A stretch of DNA of 64,000 bases, from assembly GCA_002433235.1 (NCBI GenBank), contig DJHS01000153.1:118271-182270 (forward strand), written 5' to 3'. Position numbers and translations under genes: made by a program. Position 1 is the first letter of the stretch; every line of letters starts with the position of its first letter. Below, in pieces: positions 33,181 through 42,309 of the stretch. The stretch comes from UBA6614 sp002433235. GTDB lineage: Bacteria; Verrucomicrobiota; Verrucomicrobiia; Limisphaerales; UBA1100. Below the pieces are notes generated by a model. It saw only the letters and a list, made by a program, of their open reading frames with translations, ran no database searches and had not been told where the DNA came from.

Positions 33181-33948
33181 ATGGAAAAGGAACGCAAACT
33201 CATCGTTGCCGGCAACTGGAAGATGAACAAGACCGCGGCTGAGGGCGCGGAATTGGCCGGACAAATCAAGCTGGACCTCGGCGACCTAACTGAGGTGGAC
33301 GTGGTGGTCTGCCCGCCCTTCACGGCACTGGAGGCAGTATCGGCGGCCATCGAGGAAAGCACCGTCCGACTGGGCGCGCAGGACATGAGCGCGAACGATT
33401 ATGGAGCCTACACCGGCGAGGTTTGCTCGGGGATGCTGCGGGAATTTGGCGTGCGCTACGTGATCCTGGGCCACTCGGAACGTCGCCAGTATCAGGCGGA
33501 AAGCGATGTGCTGATCAACACCAAGGCGAAGGCGGCCTTGGGGGCGGCCTTGAAACCAATTGTGTGCGTGGGAGAATTGCTGGAACAACGGGAGGCGAAC
33601 AAAACCGAAGCGGTGGTGGGCAGCCAGTTGTCCGGCAGTCTGGCGGACCTGACCGCCGAGCAAATGCTCGAAACCGTGATTGCCTACGAGCCAGTCTGGG
33701 CCATCGGCACGGGCCTCACCGCCACGCCCAACCAGGCACAGGAAGTGCACGCCTTTATCCGCGGACAAATCGCGGCGCAGTTTGACGATGCGATTGCCCG
33801 ACGGACACGCATCCAGTACGGTGGCAGCGTGAAGCCGGGCAATGCCCGCGACCTGTTGGGCCAGCCCGATGTGGATGGTGCCCTGGTGGGCGGCGCCTCA
33901 CTGGACGCACATAACTTTGTTGAAATTATAAAAAATACTCTTAATTAA
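33181..33948 (+). CDS. tpiA: Triosephosphate isomerase
   Basis: Interconverts dihydroxyacetone phosphate and glyceraldehyde 3-phosphate. It has 255 residues with all catalytic residues: N12 and K14 (GNWKMN), H98 (ILGHSERR) and E170 (AYEPVWAIGTG), plus the phosphate-binding YGGSV and GALVGGASL near the C-terminus. It lies between pgk and secG with only 5-6 nt on each side, a gene order often seen in bacteria. Confidence 0.98.
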   Translation: MEKERKLIVAGNWKMNKTAAEGAELAGQIKLDLGDLTEVDVVVCPPFTALEAVSAAIEESTVRLGAQDMSANDYGAYTGEVCSGMLREFGVRYVILGHSERRQYQAESDVLINTKAKAALGAALKPIVCVGELLEQREANKTEAVVGSQLSGSLADLTAEQMLETVIAYEPVWAIGTGLTATPNQAQEVHAFIRGQIAAQFDDAIARRTRIQYGGSVKPGNARDLLGQPDVDGALVGGASLDAHNFVEIIKNTLN

Positions 33949-33953
33949 ATATC

Positions 33954-34454
33954 ATGCAACTGGCGATAGGAATCCTGACAATCATTCTGGTGCTCGATGC
34001 GCTGTTCCTCATCCTGCTCATCCTGCTGCAACTGCCGAAGAAAGAAGCGGGTCTGGGCACAGCCTTCGGTGGCGGGACAACCGACGCACTGTTCGGCGCG
34101 GGTGCGGGCAATGTGCTGACCAAGGCAACAAAATGGGGAGCCATCCTTTTCATCTGTCTATCCATCGCCTTGTCGATCATGCACAAGTCTGTCGGCGAAG
34201 AGCGGCGCAACCTCGGTGGCAAGCAACCAACAACCAACCCGGCGGACACCAACGCCCCGCCAGCACCCAAGCCGCCCCAGACGAACAACCCCGTCCAAAC
34301 GGTGACCAACAACCCACCCACCACCAACTCAGCGCCAACACCGACAAATTCACCCCCAACCACCAACGCACCTCCAGCGTCGGCACCCAAAAGCAAGGGC
34401 GAACCTGCTCCAGCACCCAAGGGGAAAGCAGCGCCAACACCGCCAAAAAACTAA
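33954..34454 (+). CDS. secG: SecG protein-export subunit with Pro/Thr/Asn-rich tail
   Basis: Small subunit of the SecYEG translocon. Residues 1-80 are the canonical two-helix SecG: helix 1 (about 4-26, IGILTIILVLDALFLILLIL), the loop with LGTAFGGGTTDALFG, and helix 2 (about 60-78). A further 85 or so residues form a low-complexity Pro/Thr/Asn/Lys tail with repeated NPPTTN and TNAPP-like units. SecG is normally 70-110 residues, so the tail doubles it; its role is unknown. It is cotranscribed with pgk and tpiA and its stop lies 10 nt from the convergent ABC operon end. Confidence 0.9.
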   Translation: MQLAIGILTIILVLDALFLILLILLQLPKKEAGLGTAFGGGTTDALFGAGAGNVLTKATKWGAILFICLSIALSIMHKSVGEERRNLGGKQPTTNPADTNAPPAPKPPQTNNPVQTVTNNPPTTNSAPTPTNSPPTTNAPPASAPKSKGEPAPAPKGKAAPTPPKN

Positions 34455-34463
34455 AGGGCTAGT

Positions 34464-34465
<2 letters not shown>
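34445..34465 (-). terminator. Weak possible terminator of the 20-kb minus-strand run
   Basis: On the minus strand AAACTA (34465-34460) can pair with TAGTTT (34453-34448) around GCCCTT, followed by further T to 34445. The stem is short and A/T-rich and overlaps the stop codons of the convergent genes, so support is limited. Confidence 0.3.
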
Positions 34466-36206
<1,741 letters not shown>

Positions 36207-36207
36207 A

Positions 36208-37443
36208 TCAGTCCTTTGAAGATTTCGGGTCTAGTGCATCGCGGAGTCCATCACCAATGAAATTCAGGCTGAACAAGGTGGCGGAGAAAAACAGCGCGGG
36301 GAAAATGAGCAGCCACGGGTAGACGTCGATCTTCTCCGCGCCGTCCTTGATCAACAATCCCCACGAACTCATCGGCGGCTGCACACCCAAGCCGAGGAAG
36401 CTGAGAACGGCTTCCAGCAACATCACCGCCGGAACGGTAAGACTCGCGTAAATGATCACCGGCCCGAGGATGTTCGGCAGCAAATGGCCGAAGATAATGC
36501 GGAGATTTCCGTAGCCCAACGCCCGTGCGGACTCGACAAATTCGGTATCCTTCAGCGCCATGATTTGCGCGCGCACGATCCGCGCCATGGTCAGCCATTC
36601 CACGAATCCGATGGCCACGAACAGCAAAATGAAATTTCGCCCAAACATCACCATGAGCAAAATGACGAAGATGGTGAACGGCAGCGAATAGAGAATATCC
36701 ACGATCCGCATTAAGAAAGCATCGGTGCGCCCGCCGATGTAGCCGGCAAAGGAACCGTAAACCACGCCGATCACGAGGCTGACCGCCGTGGCGAGGAAGC
36801 CGACTGCCAGCGAGATGCGGCCGCCTTCGAGCGTGCGCACGAAAATGTCGCGGCCAAGGTCATCAGTGCCAAACCAATGAGTGAAGCTCGGTTTTTGAAA
36901 TGCGTTTTCAAGATTGTTCACCTCACCGGAATGCCCGGTAAAAATCATCGGGCCAAACACGCAAAGGTAGATAATGAAAATGAAAATCACTGAGCTGGCC
37001 AATGCCATCCGGTTTTGCGACAGGCGCCGCCATGCGTCGCTCCACAATGACACGCCCGCATCTTCCGGCACACCCTGATATTGTGCCTTGCCGAAACCGA
37101 GTACGGGCCAAACGATTTGCGGGAACAACAACAAGCCCACGCCAAAGAACTTATCTTTTCGGAAAAGCGCAGCTGTATCCATGCAGATGACAAGGGCTGT
37201 CACCAGATTGATGCCGGGCAACAGCAACAGGAAAACCCACCAGCCGGGACGCTTGATCAATTGCAGCAACGTGAGGAGATTGAGGATGGGAACAAATGCT
37301 TTGCCGCCGCTTTCACCCGCCTTTTCAAAAATCTTGTAGAGCGACACCATCCAGATGTTGGCGAGTACAAACAGCGCTGCTGCCACGGCGAAGCAGGAAG
37401 AGACCTCAATCTCGATGACTGAACTGGAGGCCAGCAGGCTCAT
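36208..37443 (-). CDS. Peptide ABC importer permease (OppC type) with DUF5684-like N-terminal domain
   Basis: Permease of 411 residues. Residues about 20-130 contain YKIFEKAGESGGKAFVPILN and GWWVFLLLLPGINLV ending in LGFGKAQYQG, which looks like the small membrane domain DUF5684, not normally part of ABC permeases. From about 140 the OppC pattern follows: TDDLGRDIFVRTLEGGRISL and the ATPase-coupling EAA loop ESARALGYGNLRIIFGHLLPN. The last helices contain LEAVLSFLGLGVQPP. The ATG at 37443 overlaps the stop of oppB as ATGA, so this start is favoured and coupling is likely. Peptide specificity is unknown. Confidence 0.9.
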   Translation of the reverse strand: MSLLASSSVIEIEVSSCFAVAAALFVLANIWMVSLYKIFEKAGESGGKAFVPILNLLTLLQLIKRPGWWVFLLLLPGINLVTALVICMDTAALFRKDKFFGVGLLLFPQIVWPVLGFGKAQYQGVPEDAGVSLWSDAWRRLSQNRMALASSVIFIFIIYLCVFGPMIFTGHSGEVNNLENAFQKPSFTHWFGTDDLGRDIFVRTLEGGRISLAVGFLATAVSLVIGVVYGSFAGYIGGRTDAFLMRIVDILYSLPFTIFVILLMVMFGRNFILLFVAIGFVEWLTMARIVRAQIMALKDTEFVESARALGYGNLRIIFGHLLPNILGPVIIYASLTVPAVMLLEAVLSFLGLGVQPPMSSWGLLIKDGAEKIDVYPWLLIFPALFFSATLFSLNFIGDGLRDALDPKSSKD

Positions 37444-38582
37444 GACTCGACGCGCGTGCGGGGGTTCAGCCAAGCCTGGACGATGTCGACCAGCAGGTTC
37501 ATGACGATGATCAGTGTGGCGTAAAAGAGGACGGTGCCGAGGACCATCGTGTAGTCGCGGTTAAAGGCGGCCGTGACAAAGAATTTGCCGAGGCCGGGGA
37601 TGGAGAAAATCGTTTCGATGACGAATGAGCCGCTGATCAATCCCGCAAATGCCGGGCCGAGAAAAGACACCACCGGCAACAGGCCACCGCGCAAACCGTG
37701 CTTGAGAATCACGCGGGATTCGCTGGCACCCTTGGCGCGGGCGGTTTTAATAAAATCCTGATTGAGTACCTCGAGCATGCCGCCGCGGGTGAGGCGTGCC
37801 ACATACGCCGCGTAGTACAGGCCGAGTGTGAGCGACGGGAGCACCATGTCGCCCCAGGTGTACCAACCGATGGGACTGAACCAGCCCAGACCGGAGGAGA
37901 AAAACATGATCAGCAGCGGACCCATCACAAAGGTGGGCAGGCAAATGCCGATCATCGCGGTGGACATCGGCACATAATCGAGCAATGAATTTTTCTTGAG
38001 CGCGGCGATAATGCCCGCGGGCAACCCGAGGCAAAGTGCAATCGCCAGTGCGCACAAGCCCAGCTGCATGGAGACGGGGAATGATTTACTGATGAGGCCA
38101 GTGACGGATTGGTCAACGTACTTGAAGGACGGCCCGAGATCGCCGTAGATCAAGCCGGAGCGCTCACGCCGATAGATTTCCCACAGGTGATTTTGGGATT
38201 CCTTCTCATCCTGAGGCACCGTGCGGACGTGCCATTTGCCGGGTGATTCCCCGGTGGCTGTGAGCTCGCCTTGGCGCGTGACGGCAACGGTGAATTTATT
38301 GTTTTCAGGTGAGTACTCCGCCGTTTCATTTCCGTCAGCGAAAACGATTTGCTGTTTGTCCACCTCCTTGGCGATGAAGCCAAAATAGAGCAGGTACTGT
38401 TCCCAGAGCGGGCGATCGAGTCCGTAATGCTCCTCGAGCTTTTTGCGAATTTCCGCCGGGACGGTTTTCTCGTCCGTGAAAGGATCACCCGGAGCAAAGC
38501 GCACCATGAAAAAGGTAATCGTGGCTATGATAAACAATACCGGGATCGCCTGCAGCAAGCGCGTGAGGATGAAACGGAGCAT
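37440..38582 (-). CDS. Peptide ABC importer permease (OppB type) with extracytoplasmic insert
   Basis: Permease of 380 residues, about 70 longer than usual. The N-terminus (RFILTRLLQAIPVLFIIATI) and FAPGDPFT are classical OppB. Residues about 72-145 (KEVDKQQIVFADGNETAEYS onward) form an inserted hydrophilic segment in the first extracytoplasmic loop, after which GDLGPSFKYVDQSVTGLI resumes the family pattern. The EAA loop is KTARAKGASESRVILKHGLR. It is preceded by the binding-protein gene, 6 nt away. The insert may contact the binding protein, which also carries an insert. Confidence 0.92.
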   Translation of the reverse strand: MLRFILTRLLQAIPVLFIIATITFFMVRFAPGDPFTDEKTVPAEIRKKLEEHYGLDRPLWEQYLLYFGFIAKEVDKQQIVFADGNETAEYSPENNKFTVAVTRQGELTATGESPGKWHVRTVPQDEKESQNHLWEIYRRERSGLIYGDLGPSFKYVDQSVTGLISKSFPVSMQLGLCALAIALCLGLPAGIIAALKKNSLLDYVPMSTAMIGICLPTFVMGPLLIMFFSSGLGWFSPIGWYTWGDMVLPSLTLGLYYAAYVARLTRGGMLEVLNQDFIKTARAKGASESRVILKHGLRGGLLPVVSFLGPAFAGLISGSFVIETIFSIPGLGKFFVTAAFNRDYTMVLGTVLFYATLIIVMNLLVDIVQAWLNPRTRVES

Positions 38583-38588
38583 GCGGCG

Positions 38589-40394
38589 TCAATCCTCCTC
38601 GAGGTACACGTACTTGTAGGGATGATGATCCAACACGTTGGGATACCAGCCCTTCACGCTTTTGTCCCGCAGGCTGGCGCGCACGTAAAAATATATGGGC
38701 AACATCGGCATCTCCTTGGCGAGGATGCCTTCCGCCTCGCGGAAATATTCTTTGCGCTTCTCCTTGTCGCCTTCCTTGGCGGCCATGCTGATGAGTTCAT
38801 CGTAACGGGCGTTGGACCAGCCGGTGTTGTTGTGGCCGCCGTCGGTTACCCACATGTCCATGAAGGTATTGGGATCGTTGTAATCCCCTGTCCAACCCGC
38901 ACGGGTAATATCAAAATCCTGTTTTTCGACCGCCTTGAGGAAAACTTTCCATTCCTGGTTATCCAAAACCACATCAATGCCCAGCTCCTGTTTCCACATC
39001 GCCTGAATGGCCTCCGCCACTTTCTTGTGGCTTTCGCTGGTGTTATAACGCAGCTCAATCTTGGGCAGCGTCGACTGGCCGGTCTCTTTGAGATACTCGG
39101 CGATCAACCGCTTGGCCTCGGGGAGATTCGACTGAAATTGCGGCCCCGCCGTGAAGCCTCCCGTGCCGGGCGGGGTGAAGTTGTACGCCGGTTTTTGCCC
39201 CGCGCGCATCACATGCTCCACCAGCGCCTCGCGGTCAATGGACAACGCCAATGCCCGTCGCACCCGCACATCATCCAGCGGTTTTCGATCCGTGTTGAAC
39301 CGGTAAAAGTACACGGCCAGATACGTGTCCAGGTGCAGCAGTTCGGGGTTGTATTTCTTGTGCCAATCGATGCGATGCGGCGGCACGGTGTTGGTGTGAT
39401 GAAGAAATCTCGAGCGAAATGCCCGTTCCTCGGTGTCCACGCTCTCCAGCGGATAAAACCGAATCTCGCTGAGCTTCACCCGATCGCGATCCCAATACGT
39501 TTTGCTCTTCTTCACCACCATCCGCGCGTTGATCCGCCATTCCTCCAGCGTGAAGGCGCCATTACCCACATGATTGCCCGGCAACGCCCAGCCCGTGCCG
39601 CGCGTGGTGCGGGCGCCGAATTTTTCAATCGTCGGCGGATGCACCGGCCAAAATGTGTAGTGATTGAGCAGCTCGAGGAAATAGGGCGTGGGATTTTCCA
39701 GCGTCAACTCCAGCGTGCGATCATCAATCGCCCGGGCCCCGACCTTGCAGCGGTCCCAGTCATCCCAATCCAGTGTTTTCAACTTCGCATGATTTTCGCA
39801 CAAAGTGCACTTGGCGATTACCCCTTCTTTCTCCGGCTTCAAATCAGCCATCACTTTCGTCCGTTCAGCATCATCCAGTGCCTCCCATTCCTCCGGATGC
39901 GCGATTACTTTCGGCGGACCGTCCTTGGTGAACAGCCACAAGCCGCCGGGGCATTTTCTGCCGGTGTTGTAGAGCTTGCCGTTCTTGAGCGCCTGCACCA
40001 TGTAACCGTATTGCGCGCCCAGTTCCTGATTGAGAATACGCCGATAGCTGTAAACAAAATCACTGGCCTTGACGGGATCGCCATTAGACCACATGGCATC
40101 TTCGCGCAGAGTGAAAGTGTAGGTGAGGCCGTTCTCAGAAGTTTTCCATGCCTTGGCCACGCCCTCGATCGGCTCAAGCGTTTTAGGATCCTCTGTCATC
40201 AAGCCTTCCACCAGCGAAGACATGATGTGATGCGCACTCACGCTGGTGGCCAAATGTGGATCCAGCGACTGCGGCTCGGCGCCATTGCCGAGGTGCAGTA
40301 CTTGCTGATCACGCGCACCGGCCTCCACATTGTTTGGTGGACGCGAACACCCGCCCAGAAACAGAAGGATCAACAGACAGCAAAGTTGCCTCAT
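38589..40394 (-). CDS. Peptide-binding lipoprotein (OppA type) with cysteine-rich insert
   Basis: Family 5 extracellular solute-binding protein of 601 residues. The lipoprotein signal MRQLCCLLILLFLGGCSRPP has its lipobox at LGGC16. GAEPQSLDPHLATSVS is the family start. Between the GYMVQALKNG segment and AIDDRTLEL, residues about 140-220 carry an insert with four cysteines: C148, C196, C199 and C216 (KCTLCENH), a possible metal or disulfide site. The start at 40394 is set by the signal peptide; the frame is open further but overlaps the upstream gene. It is the first gene of the importer part of the cluster. Confidence 0.92.
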   Translation of the reverse strand: MRQLCCLLILLFLGGCSRPPNNVEAGARDQQVLHLGNGAEPQSLDPHLATSVSAHHIMSSLVEGLMTEDPKTLEPIEGVAKAWKTSENGLTYTFTLREDAMWSNGDPVKASDFVYSYRRILNQELGAQYGYMVQALKNGKLYNTGRKCPGGLWLFTKDGPPKVIAHPEEWEALDDAERTKVMADLKPEKEGVIAKCTLCENHAKLKTLDWDDWDRCKVGARAIDDRTLELTLENPTPYFLELLNHYTFWPVHPPTIEKFGARTTRGTGWALPGNHVGNGAFTLEEWRINARMVVKKSKTYWDRDRVKLSEIRFYPLESVDTEERAFRSRFLHHTNTVPPHRIDWHKKYNPELLHLDTYLAVYFYRFNTDRKPLDDVRVRRALALSIDREALVEHVMRAGQKPAYNFTPPGTGGFTAGPQFQSNLPEAKRLIAEYLKETGQSTLPKIELRYNTSESHKKVAEAIQAMWKQELGIDVVLDNQEWKVFLKAVEKQDFDITRAGWTGDYNDPNTFMDMWVTDGGHNNTGWSNARYDELISMAAKEGDKEKRKEYFREAEGILAKEMPMLPIYFYVRASLRDKSVKGWYPNVLDHHPYKYVYLEED

Positions 40395-40443
40395 GCGCGG
40401 GCAGATTGGCCGATGGCGGGCGGACCGAAAAGGAAAAACAGTG

Positions 40444-42279
40444 TCAATTGCCAGCCCCGGGCGTAACTCCCGATTCTCCGCCATTTTGGCCGGATGGATT
40501 GATCATGTTGACGGCACCTCCACCGCCGGGCAGTTGTCCGGGTCGCAGACCGAGATGACCGCGCAAGATTGCAGCCTTCAATTTCATCTCGGCGACATGA
40601 TCCTGCAGCTGCTTGTTGGCTCCGGAAACACGCGCTGCTTCCTTATCTAGAAATTCCATCAACCCCCTCAACGCATCAGCATGAATACTTTCGAAGGGAC
40701 GCAGCTTCACGCGGTCCTCCTCCGTGTCGAGCCGCCGCGTCTGGTACGCCTTGTGCTGAAATTCCGCCTGCCGAATCAACCCTATCGCATCATCTTCACG
40801 ACCTTGGGCCAACGTGAAATACGCACGACGAATCAAACCCACCAGAATTTGCATCGTATTGCTGCGCCCACCGCTTTCCATTTCTTCCTGCAATCGGCTG
40901 ACGACATAGGCCTCCAAGTCGAGCGTCTTGGTGTTGATGTCGAAGCCCTTGTAAAACTTGACCTTCTCCGGGTAACGGTCGGCCATGAGGCGAAAATAGT
41001 GCATGGCTTTTTGCATCTGATTGTTCAGGTACAAACGTGAGACCAAACCCCGGTAAAAATTGTGATGCGCGTTCTCGAAGGTCTGCAAGGTGGCATCGGA
41101 TACCATGCTCGGCAGTTTTACGTATTGGCCAAGGTCACTACCCAGCTCCTCAACCCTTCGCTTCGTCTCCGCGCTCTTTTGCTCCTGCTCCGCCATCTTG
41201 GCCTTGGTCCATTCAATCTGCCTGATGTACATCTGCTCCACGATCTCCGCCGCCTCCAGACGCGGCGCAAGGTCCCAGTTCTGCCCATCCCGATAACGCT
41301 GTTTCCAATCGGGCACATTGCGATCCACCAACAACAGGCCGCGGTCACAACTAATCTTCATGGACTGAAACATTTCGCGGCGCAGCTTGCGGACCATGTC
41401 CAAACGAGGAAGATTGTGCTGGCACTTCTGCACTCCAATCCAGGCCCAATACATGGCGTGCGTCTCGGGGAGGCGCCACTCCATTCCAATGTATTTCTCC
41501 CTCATCTCGCCATCGGGATCCATCACTGGGGCGGTGCCAAACTCCCTGTCGAACTGGCGCATGCGGCGCGGATCCATCTTGAACTCCCTGACCAGCCGCC
41601 GCGCGCGCTCACGGGTGTTTTGAGATTTCTCAGAGTCATCCTGAGGCGGATTGATGAGTGAATCGAAATCCACGGGCACCGGATGCCCATTCTCGTCCAT
41701 GCATTCCTCAATGCTGGGCCAGAGCAATTCCGACATCCAGTTGATCCAGATGGTCTTGTACTTGCGCTGGGCCACGTCCATGTCCTGCCCCATCTTGTGC
41801 TGGAACGTCCAAGCCAACTCCCAGTAAAGCTCCGGCTCATGAGGGTTGTACTGGATCGCCTCATCACGCAGAAGCTTGATGCCCGCGTAAACCCACTTCC
41901 AGCGCTCGTCGGTGTCCTTCTCCTTGACCGAGATATTGTAGGCCAGGTTCCAGGCGCGGTCGGTCCAAACACGCGGCGTGTGCGGCTGAAGACGGGTGAT
42001 CCACTCCGAAAGTTGCATCATTTCGTAATATTTGCCGTCCAGTTGCATCTGGTTGATGCGCATCCAGAGGACGGTCGAAAGGACACCGCGGAACCCGCCC
42101 AAGGTCTCGGTGGCAAAGCGCATGAGGGGCGGCGCATTCTGGATGGGCTCCAGATAGGCAACATTCAACTGGCCACGCCCACGGTTGACCACTCCTTGTG
42201 ACCACGCCACGGCACCCAGCAATGGCAGCAGCAAAAGCAGATAAACCGCCTTGCGTGAACTATTGGGAGAAGATGCCAT
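40444..42279 (-). CDS. Membrane-anchored helical protein of unknown function
   Basis: Protein of 611 residues not assigned to a named family. One N-terminal helix (about 11-28, AVYLLLLLPLLGAVAWSQ) anchors or exports it. The rest is helical, with many aromatic residues: GGFRGVLSTVLWMRINQMQL (about 61-80), YYEMMQLSEWITRLQPHTPRVW and ELYWELAWTFQHKMGQDMD resemble TPR helices. A charged segment near 350-400 may be coiled coil, and the C-terminus is Gly/Pro-rich. It follows the large ABC-2 permease by 30 nt, so a partner of that exporter on the outer face is the simplest inference. Confidence 0.6.
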   Translation of the reverse strand: MASSPNSSRKAVYLLLLLPLLGAVAWSQGVVNRGRGQLNVAYLEPIQNAPPLMRFATETLGGFRGVLSTVLWMRINQMQLDGKYYEMMQLSEWITRLQPHTPRVWTDRAWNLAYNISVKEKDTDERWKWVYAGIKLLRDEAIQYNPHEPELYWELAWTFQHKMGQDMDVAQRKYKTIWINWMSELLWPSIEECMDENGHPVPVDFDSLINPPQDDSEKSQNTRERARRLVREFKMDPRRMRQFDREFGTAPVMDPDGEMREKYIGMEWRLPETHAMYWAWIGVQKCQHNLPRLDMVRKLRREMFQSMKISCDRGLLLVDRNVPDWKQRYRDGQNWDLAPRLEAAEIVEQMYIRQIEWTKAKMAEQEQKSAETKRRVEELGSDLGQYVKLPSMVSDATLQTFENAHHNFYRGLVSRLYLNNQMQKAMHYFRLMADRYPEKVKFYKGFDINTKTLDLEAYVVSRLQEEMESGGRSNTMQILVGLIRRAYFTLAQGREDDAIGLIRQAEFQHKAYQTRRLDTEEDRVKLRPFESIHADALRGLMEFLDKEAARVSGANKQLQDHVAEMKLKAAILRGHLGLRPGQLPGGGGAVNMINPSGQNGGESGVTPGAGN

Positions 42280-42309
42280 GTTGGTGTCCAGATCGATTCA
42301 TGCAGTCTA

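Noticed and set aside
38349..40466. 705-codon open frame on the plus strand
   Set aside because: It is antisense to the OppA/OppB-type genes, and its translation lacks any recognisable motif.
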